In this document: positions 39,522-48,197 of the stretch, in pieces | How positions within the stretch are numbered: position 1 is the stretch's first letter | Layout of the letters: every line of letters starts with the position of its first letter | Assembly (NCBI RefSeq): GCF_000427885.1 | Contig: NZ_ATYW01000003.1 | Location: 180,158-244,157, forward strand | From: Glycomyces tenuis DSM 44171 | Lineage (GTDB): Bacteria > Actinomycetota > Actinomycetes > Mycobacteriales > Micromonosporaceae | DNA length: 64,000 nt | Reading direction: 5' to 3' | The notes under the pieces: generated by a model | The model's database searches: none | Told to the model about the DNA's origin: nothing | The model's input: the letters and a program-made list of their open reading frames with translations, nothing else | Program-made: the position numbers and the translations under genes

Positions 39522-41012
39522 ATGCCTTTGAACCGCCGCGTCCTCCTCGGCGCCACCGGCCCCATCGCCCTCGGCGGCCTCCTGGCCGGCGCCGGATGCT
39601 TCTCCGGCGGTGAGGGCGAATCCGACCGCCTCACCATCGCCATGGCCCTCGCCCCCGCCGCGGGCCTGTCCCCGCACTCCGACGACGCCTTCCTCCTCGC
39701 CCGCTGGGCCGTCGCCGAGACCCTCGTCGGCCTCGAGACCGACGGCACCGCCACCCCGCGGCTCGCCGCCGACTGGACCCGGATCGACGACACCACCTGG
39801 GAGTTCACCCTCCGCGACGACGTCGTCTTCCACGACGGCACCGCCCTCGACGCCGAGACCGCCGCCCGCAGCCTCAACGCGGCGGCCGAGGCGGCCGCCG
39901 TCCCGCGCGTCATCGACGGCGTCGGCCTCACTGCCGAGGCCACCGGGAAGCACACCCTGGCCGTCGCCACCGCCGCGCCCGACCCCGTGCTGCCGCAGCG
40001 GCTCTCCAGCCCGCAGCTCGCCGTCCTCGCCGCCGCGGCCTTCGAAGGCGAGACCGCCGACAGCGCCGTTGTCAACCCTGTCGGCCACGCCACCGGCCCC
40101 TTCCGTATCACCGAGGCCACCACCACCGGCGCGGCCATGGAACGCCACGACGACTACTGGGGCGAGCCGGCCGCCATGGACGGCTTCGACGCCGACTACG
40201 TCCCCGACGCCGCCACCCGCGTCGCCGCCCTCCGCTCCGGCGAGGCCGACGTCATCGAGGCCGTCCCCTACGCCCAGATCGAGACCCTCGACGCCGAGCG
40301 CCTCCAGGACGCCCCCACCGCCAGAACCGTCAGCTTCTACCTCAACACCGCCGCCGGGCCCCTGGCCGAGCCCGCCATGCGGGCGGCCGTCGCCGCCGCG
40401 ATCGACCCCGCCCCGATCGTCGACGACATCTACGAGGGCCGCGCCGACGCCCCCGCGGGGCTCTTCGGGCCCGCCCTGGCCTGGGCCGCCGACCACCGCG
40501 CCCACGAGCTGCCCGCCCCGGCCGAAGTGGACGGCCAGACGCTGACCATCGCCACCTACTCCAACCGCGCCGAACTGCCCGAGACGCTCACCGTCTTGGC
40601 CTCGCAGCTCGAAGCGGCGGGCTTCACCGTCGAGACCGAGGTGAGGGACTACAACGACATCGAGCCCGACATGCTCGCCGGCGCCTTCGACGCGGTCCTG
40701 ATGTCCCGCTCGGTCGTCCAGGACTCCGGCGACCCCTACACCTACCTGGACAGCGACTTCACCTCGGACGGCGGCTTCAACGTCTCCCAGCTCGCCGACG
40801 CGGCCGTCGACGAGGCCGTTGCCGCCATCGCCCTCGCCGAAGGCGACCGCCGGGCCGCGGCGCTCGACGCCGAGGCCGCCGTCCTCGCCACGGGCGCCGT
40901 CGTCCCCGTCGCCCACGAGCGCCTCGTCGTCGGCGTCTCCGAGCGCGTCGCGAACGTCGCCTCCGACCCGCGCGAGCTCGAGATCATCACCGCCGAGACC
41001 ACGCTGGAGTGA
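39522..41012 (+). CDS. Nickel/oligopeptide-type binding lipoprotein (SBP family 5)
   Basis: This 496-residue protein has a lipoprotein signal (MPLNRRVLLGATGPIALGG, lipobox with Cys26). The mature family 5 domain has AETLVGLETDGTATPRLAAD, WEFTLRDDVVFHDGTALDAE and FRITEATTTGAAMERHDDYW. Family 5 proteins bind peptides, nickel chelates or opines. The metal box upstream points to nickel or another metal (inference). The ATG chosen has GAAGG upstream; a reading 27 bases longer lacks it. The fused permease gene follows after seven bases. Confidence 0.87.
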   Translation: MPLNRRVLLGATGPIALGGLLAGAGCFSGGEGESDRLTIAMALAPAAGLSPHSDDAFLLARWAVAETLVGLETDGTATPRLAADWTRIDDTTWEFTLRDDVVFHDGTALDAETAARSLNAAAEAAAVPRVIDGVGLTAEATGKHTLAVATAAPDPVLPQRLSSPQLAVLAAAAFEGETADSAVVNPVGHATGPFRITEATTTGAAMERHDDYWGEPAAMDGFDADYVPDAATRVAALRSGEADVIEAVPYAQIETLDAERLQDAPTARTVSFYLNTAAGPLAEPAMRAAVAAAIDPAPIVDDIYEGRADAPAGLFGPALAWAADHRAHELPAPAEVDGQTLTIATYSNRAELPETLTVLASQLEAAGFTVETEVRDYNDIEPDMLAGAFDAVLMSRSVVQDSGDPYTYLDSDFTSDGGFNVSQLADAAVDEAVAAIALAEGDRRAAALDAEAAVLATGAVVPVAHERLVVGVSERVANVASDPRELEIITAETTLE

Positions 41013-41019
41013 CCCGCCC

Positions 41020-42747
41020 GTGCGCACCCTCAAGGGCCTGACCTTCCGGGCCTGCGCCCTGCTCGCCCTCCTCGCCGCCATCGGATTCCTGCCCTGGATC
41101 GCCGACCGCGACCCCGCCCTGACCGTCCTGCGCGCCCGCTACTCCGGCAGGGAGTCCACCCCGGAGGCGCTCACCGCCGTCCGCGCCGATCTCGGCCTCG
41201 ACGCCGGGCCGTGGCCGCTGCTGCGCGACTGGCTCACCGGGCTCGCCCGCGGCGACCTCGGCACCTCGTGGGTCACCGACCGGCCCGTCGCCGAGACCGT
41301 CTGGCCCGCGCTGGGCGTCTCGCTCACGCTCATGGGGGCGGCCCTCGCCGTGGTGCTCGCCGTGACCGCCGCCGCCTGCGCCCCGGCGCTGGCGCGGGCC
41401 GCCGAGGGCAAGCCGTCCCGGCCCGGCGGCGTCGCGGTGGCCTCGCTCGTGGCCCTCCCCGACTTCCTCGTCGCCACCCTCGGCATCGCCGTCTTCGCCA
41501 CCTGGGCGGGCCTGCTGCCCGCCTACGGCCTCGACACGCCGGTCCACCTGATCCTGCCCGCCCTCGCGATGGGCCTGCCCGGCGGCGGCGTGCTCGCCCG
41601 GCTCTGCCGCGACGCGATCGGGACGACGGCGGGCGAGGACTGGGTGCGGCAGTGGCGGTCCTCCGGATACCGGCGCTCGCGCATCGTCCGCGGGCTGCTC
41701 AAACGCGCCGTCCCGCCCGTGCTCCCGCAGTTCGCGATCGTCGCGGTCAGCATCACCGGCAGTGCCGTGGCCGTCGAGACGGTCTTCGCGATCCCCGGGC
41801 TCGGGCGCGCCGCGCTGGCCGCCGCCGACGCGCAGGACCTGCCGATCCTCCAGGCGTGCATGGCGTTCCTCATCGGCCTGGGCTTCGCGGGCGGGATGCT
41901 CGCCCGCCTCGCCTCCCGCCGCCTGGGCGGGCCCGCGCTCGAAGGCGCCGCCGCGGCGCTCGCGCCTCCGGCCCGCGGCGGCCGGGGCCGCGGCATCGTC
42001 TGGATCGCGGCGACGGCCGGTCCGCTGCTGCTCGCCGTCGCCTTCGGACTCGCGCGCGCCGCCGACGAGGTGGCGACCGGCTCGCGCCTGGCCGGGCCGT
42101 CCTGGGCGCATCCGCTCGGCACCGACCCGCTCGGGCGCGACGTGCTCGCCAGGCTCGGACATGGGGCGCTGTGGACTGTCGGGGCGGCGGTGGCGGCCTG
42201 CGCCCTGGCCTACCTGATCGCCCTGGCGCTCGGCTTCGCGCCGCGGGCGGCGCACCCGCTGGCGGAGGCGGTGAACTCCTTCCCGGTGGCCATCGCGGGC
42301 ATCCTCGTGGTGGTCGCCTTCGGGCGCGGCCAGTTCGGGGCGGTGCTGGCCGTCACGGCGGTGTCGTGGCCGCCCCTGGCCGCGCACGCGGCCGAACTCG
42401 TGGCCGCCGCCCGCGCCGCCGGGCACCTCGAGGCGCGGCGCGCGCTCGGCGCCGGCCCGCTGTGGATGCTCAGGCGCCACGTGCTGCCGCTGGTGGTCCG
42501 GCCGCTGGCCTCCCACGCGGGGCTGCGCCTGCCCGGTATGGCCCTCGGCATCGCCTCGCTCGGCTTCCTCGGCCTCGGCGCGGGCGCCGACTCGCCCGAG
42601 TGGGGCGCGAGCCTGGCGCGGGCCATGCCCTATCTCGAACGGGCGCCGCTGGCGACCCTCGCCCCGGCCGCGGCCATGATCGCGCTGACCCTCGCGGTCA
42701 TGGCCGTCGTGTCACTGCCGGCCCGCGCTAAGCGGCCTCGGCCATGA
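41020..42747 (+). CDS. Fused double permease of a nickel/peptide ABC importer (NikB-NikC type)
   Basis: This 575-residue protein contains two binding-protein-dependent permease domains in one chain. The first has the EAA-type loop WVRQWRSSGYRRSRIVRGLL and a periplasmic loop early on (RARYSGRESTPEALTAVRAD), as in NikB/DppB. The second has HPLGTDPLGRDVLARL and EARRALGAGPLWMLRRHVLP, as in NikC/DppC. In other bacteria these are two genes. The usual ATPase genes (NikD/NikE type) do not follow; instead a VOC gene converges and overlaps the 3' end by 20 bases. The importer therefore needs ATPase subunits from another locus, or it is a reduced system. Confidence 0.85.
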   Translation: MRTLKGLTFRACALLALLAAIGFLPWIADRDPALTVLRARYSGRESTPEALTAVRADLGLDAGPWPLLRDWLTGLARGDLGTSWVTDRPVAETVWPALGVSLTLMGAALAVVLAVTAAACAPALARAAEGKPSRPGGVAVASLVALPDFLVATLGIAVFATWAGLLPAYGLDTPVHLILPALAMGLPGGGVLARLCRDAIGTTAGEDWVRQWRSSGYRRSRIVRGLLKRAVPPVLPQFAIVAVSITGSAVAVETVFAIPGLGRAALAAADAQDLPILQACMAFLIGLGFAGGMLARLASRRLGGPALEGAAAALAPPARGGRGRGIVWIAATAGPLLLAVAFGLARAADEVATGSRLAGPSWAHPLGTDPLGRDVLARLGHGALWTVGAAVAACALAYLIALALGFAPRAAHPLAEAVNSFPVAIAGILVVVAFGRGQFGAVLAVTAVSWPPLAAHAAELVAAARAAGHLEARRALGAGPLWMLRRHVLPLVVRPLASHAGLRLPGMALGIASLGFLGLGAGADSPEWGASLARAMPYLERAPLATLAPAAAMIALTLAVMAVVSLPARAKRPRP

Positions 42748-43516
42748 CGCCGAAGGCGGCCCCGCCCGGCGCCCTGATCGCGGCCACCCGCAGCATCGGC
42801 ACGTCGGAGGGCGGGGAGACGACCTCGCCGCCGAGCTCCTCGGCCATGGCGCACGTCTCGTCGGCGTTCGCGACGGCGAACATGACCTCCCACTGCGGCG
42901 CCAGCTCCCGCTCGGCGCCCTCGGCGGGGTGGCAGCCGCCGAACTCGCCCTTGCCCCCCTCGGCGCTCAGGGCCGCGTAGGGGCGCGGGTCCTTCGGGTC
43001 GGTCCACGGCGGGACGACGACGCTCCAGCCGAGCAGGTCGGCGTAGAACCGCATGGCCTCGGCCGGGACGCCGTCGTAGTTGTACTCGAACCACGAAGCG
43101 GCGCGCGGCTCCTGGTAGGCCTTGAAGCCCGGGCCCTCGCCGATCGGCTGGAGCAGGCCGAACTCGGCGCCGTTCGGGTCGGCGAGCATCGCGAACTTCA
43201 TGTCCCCGCCCACCTCGGCGGGCGCCTCGACGACTGCCCCGCCGAGCTTCTCGGCCCGGGCCGCGGCGGCCTCGCAGTCGGCGACGTGGAAGCTCAGGTG
43301 CCATCGGCCGGGGGCCTCCCCGGGAACGATGCCCGCCACGGAGCGGCCCTCGTCGCCGTCCCCGCCGAGGAGCAGTTCGGTGTAGTGCCCGAACTCCTCG
43401 CCGTAGTCCCGTGCGCTCCAGCCGAACAGGCCCGCGTAGAAGGCGGTGTCTCCGGCCAGGTCGGGGGTGGTCGAGTCGACCCAGATCGGTGCGCCGAGTG
43501 GGATCTCTCCTGCCAT
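42728..43516 (-). CDS. Two-domain VOC protein, first of a tandem pair
   Basis: This 262-residue protein has two VOC modules, similar to the actinobacterial 27-30 kDa antigen type (Cfp30B-like). Each module holds W-V-D/F-E-Y, F-Y-A-G/D-L-F/L-G-W and DPNGAEFGL or APGGAAFGV. It shares the start pattern MxxxIPLGAPxWVD with the next gene upstream at 43651, so the two are tandem paralogues. AAGGAG precedes the ATG. The ligand is unknown. Confidence 0.85.
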   Translation of the reverse strand: MAGEIPLGAPIWVDSTTPDLAGDTAFYAGLFGWSARDYGEEFGHYTELLLGGDGDEGRSVAGIVPGEAPGRWHLSFHVADCEAAAARAEKLGGAVVEAPAEVGGDMKFAMLADPNGAEFGLLQPIGEGPGFKAYQEPRAASWFEYNYDGVPAEAMRFYADLLGWSVVVPPWTDPKDPRPYAALSAEGGKGEFGGCHPAEGAERELAPQWEVMFAVANADETCAMAEELGGEVVSPPSDVPMLRVAAIRAPGGAAFGVMAEAA

Positions 43517-43650
43517 GATGTGCAGCTCCTTCGCTGAAATCGTTGTGCTGACGCACAAACGGTGGCATGAGGGTCCGACATTCGCAGCGATTCCGATGTT
43601 TCTGCGGTTCAGGCCCGTTCAGCGGAGCCGCCGAAGGCCGCCCCGCCGGC

Positions 43651-44445
43651 TCAGACCGCCTCGGAGACGACGCCGAACATCGCCCCGGTGGGCGAGGCCA
43701 GCGTCGCGGTGCGCATCCCCGCCTCGTCGCCCGGCGGCACCGCCACCGAGCCGCCCGCCCCGACCGCGGAGGCGGCCACCCGGTCGACCGAGCCGACCGC
43801 GAAGCAGACGATCCATTGAGGAGCCGTCGGATCCGCCGCGGCGCGGCAGACGCCGAACTCGAAGCCGGACTCGCGCGTGCGCAGCTCCACCGGCGGAGCG
43901 AGCTCGTCCGGGTCCTCCGAGACGGCCTCCACCACCGACCAGTCCAGCAGCTCCGCGTAGAACTGCATCGCCTCGGCCGGGACGCCGTTGTACACGTACT
44001 CGAACCACGCGGCGGCGCCCGGCTCGCCGTACGCCATGAACCCCATGTCCTCGCGCAGCGGCTCGTACAGGCCGAACGTCCCGCCGTCGGGATCGCGCAT
44101 GCCGGCGAAGACCAGGTCGTCGCCGACGCGCATCGGGCTGGTGATCGTGGCGGCGCCGAGCTTCTCGGCCTCGGCGGCGGCCGAGACGCAGTCGCGCACG
44201 TGGAACGAGACGCCCCAGCCGGCGGGCTTGTCCGGCTGGTCGGACTGGTTCGGGGCCATCCCGGCGACGGCGCGGGCGCTCGCGACACTGGAGCCCAGGC
44301 AGAACTCGGTGTAGTGCCCGAACTCCTCGCCGCTGTCGAAGGTCGTCCAGCCGAACAGGCGGGTGTAGAAGGCCACTTCGGCGGCGAGGTCGGGGGTGTT
44401 GGCGTCCACCCAGACGGGGGCGCCGAGGGGTATGGAGGTCGGCAT
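43651..44445 (-). CDS. Two-domain VOC protein, second of a tandem pair
   Basis: This 264-residue protein has the same plan as its neighbour: IPLGAPVWVDANTPDLAAEV at the start, RDPDGGTFGLYEP at the end of the first module and ASPTGAMFGVVSEAV at the C-terminus. Several long segments (YGEPGAAAWFEYVYNGVPAE, FYTRLFGW) are near-copies of those in the gene at 42728. The ATG has AAGGAG eight bases upstream; a GTG two codons earlier is possible. Confidence 0.85.
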   Translation of the reverse strand: MPTSIPLGAPVWVDANTPDLAAEVAFYTRLFGWTTFDSGEEFGHYTEFCLGSSVASARAVAGMAPNQSDQPDKPAGWGVSFHVRDCVSAAAEAEKLGAATITSPMRVGDDLVFAGMRDPDGGTFGLYEPLREDMGFMAYGEPGAAAWFEYVYNGVPAEAMQFYAELLDWSVVEAVSEDPDELAPPVELRTRESGFEFGVCRAAADPTAPQWIVCFAVGSVDRVAASAVGAGGSVAVPPGDEAGMRTATLASPTGAMFGVVSEAV

Positions 44446-44624
44446 GTCCACCGCTCCTTCGCGGTCGGGTTCGCAGTCGCGGGAGCGCGCTGCCTGATCA
44501 CGGTCCCACGCGGGTGCGACCGCCGCAAGAGCCCCGGACCACCGTTCGCGGAGGGCCGGTCCGCGCGGCGTCGAACCGCCCCGCGGACCGGCCCGAAGGC
44601 TACTGGCGGCGCTGCTCCAGCAGC

Positions 44625-44701
44625 GCGTCCCGGCTATCTCTCTCGATCCGCTCGCAGAGCGTCGCGGCTATCCCTCTCGATCCGCTCGCAGCGCGTCGCG
44701 G
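44625..44701. repeat. 34-bp tandem repeat across the 3' end of mscL
   Basis: A 34-base unit beginning GCGTC and ending CTCGCAG(A/C) occurs at 44625-44658 and 44659-44692, and a third partial copy (GCGTCGCGG) follows. The mscL stop lies inside the second copy. Because 34 is not a multiple of three, the duplication shifts the frame and yields an earlier stop. Confidence 0.8.
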
Positions 44702-45054
44702 ATCTGCTCCAGGAGCACGATCTGCTCCTCGCGCTCGACGTGCTCCTCTTCCTCGGGGGTCATGAAGCGCTCGCGGAGCTTGTTGAACGGCAGGACGATC
44801 ACGAAGTACACGGCCGCGGCGGTCAGGAAGAAGACCAGCAGGCCGTTGATGAACAGGCCGTAGGGAAACTCGACGCCGTTGATCTCGAAGCTGCCGCCGA
44901 TGTCGGCGCCTCCGGTGGCCAGGGTGATGAGCGGGTTGAGGAAGGCGTCGCCGAACGAGGTGACCAGCGCGGTCAGCGCCGCCCCCATCACGACGGCCAC
45001 CGCCAGCTCGACGACGTTGCCACGCATCAGGAAGTCTTTGAAACCTTGGATCAT
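44668..45054 (-). CDS. mscL: Large-conductance mechanosensitive channel MscL
   Basis: This 128-residue protein is MscL by its N-terminal helix and first transmembrane segment (GFKDFLMRGNVVELAVAVVM), the periplasmic loop and the second membrane segment (GLFINGLLVFFLTAAAVYFV), followed by the LPFNKLRERF segment and a charged C-terminal helix. It opens under membrane tension to release solutes during osmotic down-shock. Its C-terminal end, DALRADREG, lies in the tandem repeat at 44625-44701. Readthrough in another frame suggests an ancestral end about 20 residues longer. Confidence 0.92.
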   Translation of the reverse strand: MIQGFKDFLMRGNVVELAVAVVMGAALTALVTSFGDAFLNPLITLATGGADIGGSFEINGVEFPYGLFINGLLVFFLTAAAVYFVIVLPFNKLRERFMTPEEEEHVEREEQIVLLEQIRDALRADREG

Positions 45055-45184
45055 GCCCAGAGTGTCGCATCCGTGTGCGCCCGAACAGGCGTTCCGCACC
45101 CAGGTGTCGGGGCAGTCGACCATTCGGAGGAGCGGAGAGCGGCGCCGTGGACGCCCGCCTTCACGAGCTCACGGGTCGATGCGG

Positions 45185-46228
45185 CTAGCGGCTCGGGGGA
45201 GGCCCCGAGGTCTCGCGGATGACCAGCTCGGGCGCCCGCCACGCCGGGGCCGGCTTCGGCACCGAGCTGTCGAGGCGGTGCCTGAGCAGCTCGAACGCGC
45301 CCCGCCCGACGTTCTCGAAGTCCTGGTTCACCGTGGTCAGCGCGGGCGTGGTGTACGCCGAGAACGGGGCGTTGTCGAAGCCGACGATGCTCAGGTCGCC
45401 GGGCACGTCCCGTCCGGTCAGGTACGCGGCGCGCAGCGTCGCGAGCGCGAGATCGTCGTTGCCGCACAGGATCGCCGTCACCGAGCGGTCCTCGACCAGC
45501 GGCCGCACGGCCTCGAACGCCTCGGAGATCGTCCACCCCGAGTGCACCATCGGCGGCAGGGTCCGCCCGGCCTCGCGCAGCGCGTCGGCCCAGCCTTCGG
45601 CGCGGTGCGACTTGCGGTCGGCCTCGGTGCCCAGGGCGGTGGGGATCGCCAGGTGGTGGACGGTCTGGTGGCCGAGGCCGAGCAGGTACCGGGTGGCCTC
45701 GGCGGCGATCTGGCCGTCGTCGAGGCCGATCAGCCACGGCTCGTCGTAGTGGTCGCCGGTGTACTCGCCGATGGCCACCAGCGCCTGCGGCTGGGCGGCC
45801 AGCAGCGTGCGCCGGGCGCGCATGCCCGCATCGTCGTGGGCGACGATGATGGTCGGCTCGCCGGCTCTGGGCAGCCGGGCGATGATGCTGGCGTCCGAGT
45901 GGGTCTCGTCGGGGTCGAGCACCGAGATCGAGACGCTCCAGCCCGCGGCGCGGGCGGCCTTCTCGATGCCGCGCAGCGAGGCCTCGGAGCCGTAGAGCGA
46001 GGTGTCGGCGGTGAGGACGGTGACCGACTGCGCCGCCCCGCCCGCGAGGGTCCGGGCCAGCCGGTTGGGGCGGTACCCGAGTTCCTCGATGGCCGCCAGC
46101 ACCCGGTCGCGGGTGGTCGGGGCCACGCGTGGCGAGCTGTTGACGACCCGCGAGACGGTCTGGTGCGAGACGCCGGCCAGTTTGGCCACGTCCCATATGC
46201 TGGCTGCCTTCTTCGGCTCAACGCTCAT
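45185..46228 (-). CDS. LacI-family transcriptional regulator
   Basis: This 347-residue protein has the LacI DNA-binding head (IWDVAKLAGVSHQTVSRVVN, residues 11-30, then RVLAAIEELGYRPNRLARTL) and a periplasmic-binding-like effector domain ending in DFENVGRGAFELLRHRL. It should repress a sugar uptake or catabolic gene set until sugar binds. No such operon is adjacent; candidate targets include itself (TGTCCGC repeats upstream) and the sugar-binding lipoprotein at 33989. Confidence 0.9.
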   Translation of the reverse strand: MSVEPKKAASIWDVAKLAGVSHQTVSRVVNSSPRVAPTTRDRVLAAIEELGYRPNRLARTLAGGAAQSVTVLTADTSLYGSEASLRGIEKAARAAGWSVSISVLDPDETHSDASIIARLPRAGEPTIIVAHDDAGMRARRTLLAAQPQALVAIGEYTGDHYDEPWLIGLDDGQIAAEATRYLLGLGHQTVHHLAIPTALGTEADRKSHRAEGWADALREAGRTLPPMVHSGWTISEAFEAVRPLVEDRSVTAILCGNDDLALATLRAAYLTGRDVPGDLSIVGFDNAPFSAYTTPALTTVNQDFENVGRGAFELLRHRLDSSVPKPAPAWRAPELVIRETSGPPPSR

Positions 46229-46767
46229 TGCGGTCGGTCACCTTCTGCCTACTTTGAGATTGTCCGCCACCCGGCGCGGACACCGCGGGGCCGCCGTCCT
46301 GTCGGATGCACGCTTGCCAGCGTAGATCGCATCGGCCCGCCCGTCTGTCGCGGTGTCCGCACCGGACCGCCGCGGTATGAGCACGATCTCGTAACGAACA
46401 GGCCAATGCAAGGTGTATTCCACGAGTGCCCGAACCATCGCCTCGGCGGCCCCGCCCGCCCCTCCAGTGCCTGCGGACACGCCTCGGGCAGGCCATGTGA
46501 GGCCGAGTTCACACGCTCGAAATCTTTCGCGACAGCTTTTTAACACAGCGGCTCGGGTCGCGTAACACGCCGCGGTGAAGCTGACATGACTCCGGTAGGT
46601 AGGAGAATCACGCGCCGGCCGCTCGCCGCCGATCCGATCGGCGGCCCGCCGGGCCATGACGGCCTCTCGGCCGGCGCGTGACCCCTGCTCCCGAGCACCG
46701 TCGCTCCCCTCGAAGCCGGACCAGAACCGAAGCCCGACACATACCTATCTCTGGAGAGGAGGCGGCC
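46229..46767. promoter_or_regulatory. Divergent control region between the LacI gene and amt
   Basis: This 539-base region has no supported gene. Next to the LacI gene, TGTCCGC at 46261-46267 and GCGGACA at 46276-46282 form a 7-bp inverted repeat with an eight-base spacer; TGTCCGC recurs at 46354-46360. The amt side (46500-46580) is less GC-rich and carries GlnR-like motifs. GAGAGGAGG precedes the amt ATG. Confidence 0.55.
46508..46544 (+). promoter_or_regulatory. GlnR-like double box upstream of amt
   Basis: TTCAC, six bases, GAAAT, five bases, GCGAC, six bases, TTAAC resembles the actinobacterial GlnR pattern of alternating gTnAC and GaAAC units. A GTAAC follows at 46562-46566. Nitrogen limitation would activate amt through GlnR. 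The match is imperfect. Confidence 0.4.
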
Positions 46768-48066
46768 ATGCCCGAGCTCGACACAGGCAACAACGCCTGG
46801 ATCCTGATCTCCGCCGCCCTTGTTCTGCTCATGACGCCCGGCCTCGCCCTGTTCTACGGCGGCCTGACGCGGGCCAAGAGCGTCATCAACATGATGATGA
46901 AGTGCCTGGTCGCCCTCGGCATCGTCTCGATCGTCTGGGTCCTGGTCGGCGAGTCCATCGCCATCGGCGACGGCTCCGGCGACCACCCGCTGTTCGGCGA
47001 CCTCAGCACCAACTTCGGCCTGGAGTACGTGACCGACCTCGGCACGGTCGACGGCGGCGTCTCGGCCGGCGCGATGTCGGCCTTCGGCATGATGTTCGCC
47101 ATCATCACCGTCGCCCTCATCGCCGGGGCCGTGGCCGACCGCATGAAGTTCAGCGCCTGGGTCGTGTTCGCCACCGCCTGGGTCGTCCTGGTCTACGCGC
47201 CCGTCGCCTACTGGGTGTGGGGCGGCGGCTGGATCGAGGACCTGGGCGTCCTCGACTTCGCGGGTGGAACGGCGGTCCACGCCAACGCCGGAGCCGCAGC
47301 CCTCGGCCTCGCGCTCGTCGTCGGACGCCGCATCGGCTGGAAGGACGGCAACTTCGCGCCGCACAACCTGCCGCTGGTCGTCATCGGCACCGGCCTGCTG
47401 TGGTTCGGCTGGTTCGGCTTCAACGCCGGCTCGGCGTTCGTCTCCGACGCCTACGCCGGCCTGGCCCTGCTCAACACGCAGGTCGCCACCGCCGCCGCGA
47501 TCCTCGGCTGGCTCCTGGTCGACCGCATCCGCGGCATCAAGCCGTCGGTGCTCGGCGCCTGCTCCGGCGTCATCGCCGGTCTCGTGGCCATCACCCCGGC
47601 GGCCGGCCTGGTGACGCCGCTCGGCGCGATCGCCCTCGGCGCCATCGCCGGTGTCATCTGCCCGCTGGCCGTCGGCCTGAAGCACAAGCTCGGCTACGAC
47701 GACGCGCTCGACGTGGTCGGCCTGCACATGGTCGCCGGCATCTGGGGCTCGATCGCGGTCGGCCTGTTCGCCACCGCGGAGATCGCCGGAGAGGCCGGCC
47801 TGTTCTTCGGCGGCGACTTCAGTTTCTTCGCCAACCAGGTCATCGCGGTGCTGGCCGTGGTCGCCTACTCGTTCATCGTGGCGCTCATCATCGGCCTGGT
47901 CCTGAAGTTCACCATGGGCGTCAGGATCAGCGAAGAGGAGGAGCTCGCGGGCATCGACGCCGCCCAGCACGGCGAGGCCGGCTACGACCTGCCCGTCAAC
48001 GGCGAGGCCCTCGGCAACGGCATCGGATCGCCCGCCGCCGAGGTCCCCGAGAAGGTCCAGGCCTGA
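46768..48066 (+). CDS. amt: Ammonium transporter Amt
   Basis: This 432-residue membrane protein has eleven hydrophobic segments and the twin pore histidines His171 (GGTAVHANAG) and His320 (VVGLHMVAGIWGS). The usual DFAGGTAVHANAGAAALG motif is intact. It carries ammonium into the cell when nitrogen is low. In many actinobacteria amt is followed by glnB/glnK and glnD; here only a hairpin and then ffh follow, so the PII partner, if present, is elsewhere. A GlnR-like control region lies upstream. Confidence 0.95.
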   Translation: MPELDTGNNAWILISAALVLLMTPGLALFYGGLTRAKSVINMMMKCLVALGIVSIVWVLVGESIAIGDGSGDHPLFGDLSTNFGLEYVTDLGTVDGGVSAGAMSAFGMMFAIITVALIAGAVADRMKFSAWVVFATAWVVLVYAPVAYWVWGGGWIEDLGVLDFAGGTAVHANAGAAALGLALVVGRRIGWKDGNFAPHNLPLVVIGTGLLWFGWFGFNAGSAFVSDAYAGLALLNTQVATAAAILGWLLVDRIRGIKPSVLGACSGVIAGLVAITPAAGLVTPLGAIALGAIAGVICPLAVGLKHKLGYDDALDVVGLHMVAGIWGSIAVGLFATAEIAGEAGLFFGGDFSFFANQVIAVLAVVAYSFIVALIIGLVLKFTMGVRISEEEELAGIDAAQHGEAGYDLPVNGEALGNGIGSPAAEVPEKVQA

Positions 48067-48089
48067 CGGCCCCGGCGTTCCGCTCGGAC

Positions 48090-48125
48090 GGACGGCCGCC
48101 CAGCTCCCCGGCTGGGCGGCCGTCC
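48090..48125 (+). terminator. 15-bp perfect hairpin after amt
   Basis: GGACGGCCGCCCAGC and GCTGGGCGGCCGTCC pair perfectly across a six-base loop, 23 bases past the amt stop, followed by TCTTC. It separates amt from ffh. Confidence 0.7.
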
Positions 48126-48197
48126 TCTTCGCGTTCGACGGCAAGGCCGTTAAGCTCGTAGGGATAGCTGCAATGACCACCACCGAGAGGTTCGCCC

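Noticed and set aside
39501..41081. A 526-codon minus-strand frame opposite the nickel/peptide lipoprotein gene
   Set aside because: It is Gly/Val/Asp-rich without domains and is opposite a recognised family 5 binding protein.
42630..44528. One long minus-strand fusion protein across both VOC genes
   Set aside because: The two VOC proteins read in proper frames with their own ribosome sites; the long frame is out of phase for both.
44625..44701. An insertion sequence end or attachment site
   Set aside because: It is a direct tandem duplication with no transposase, inverted ends or tRNA nearby.
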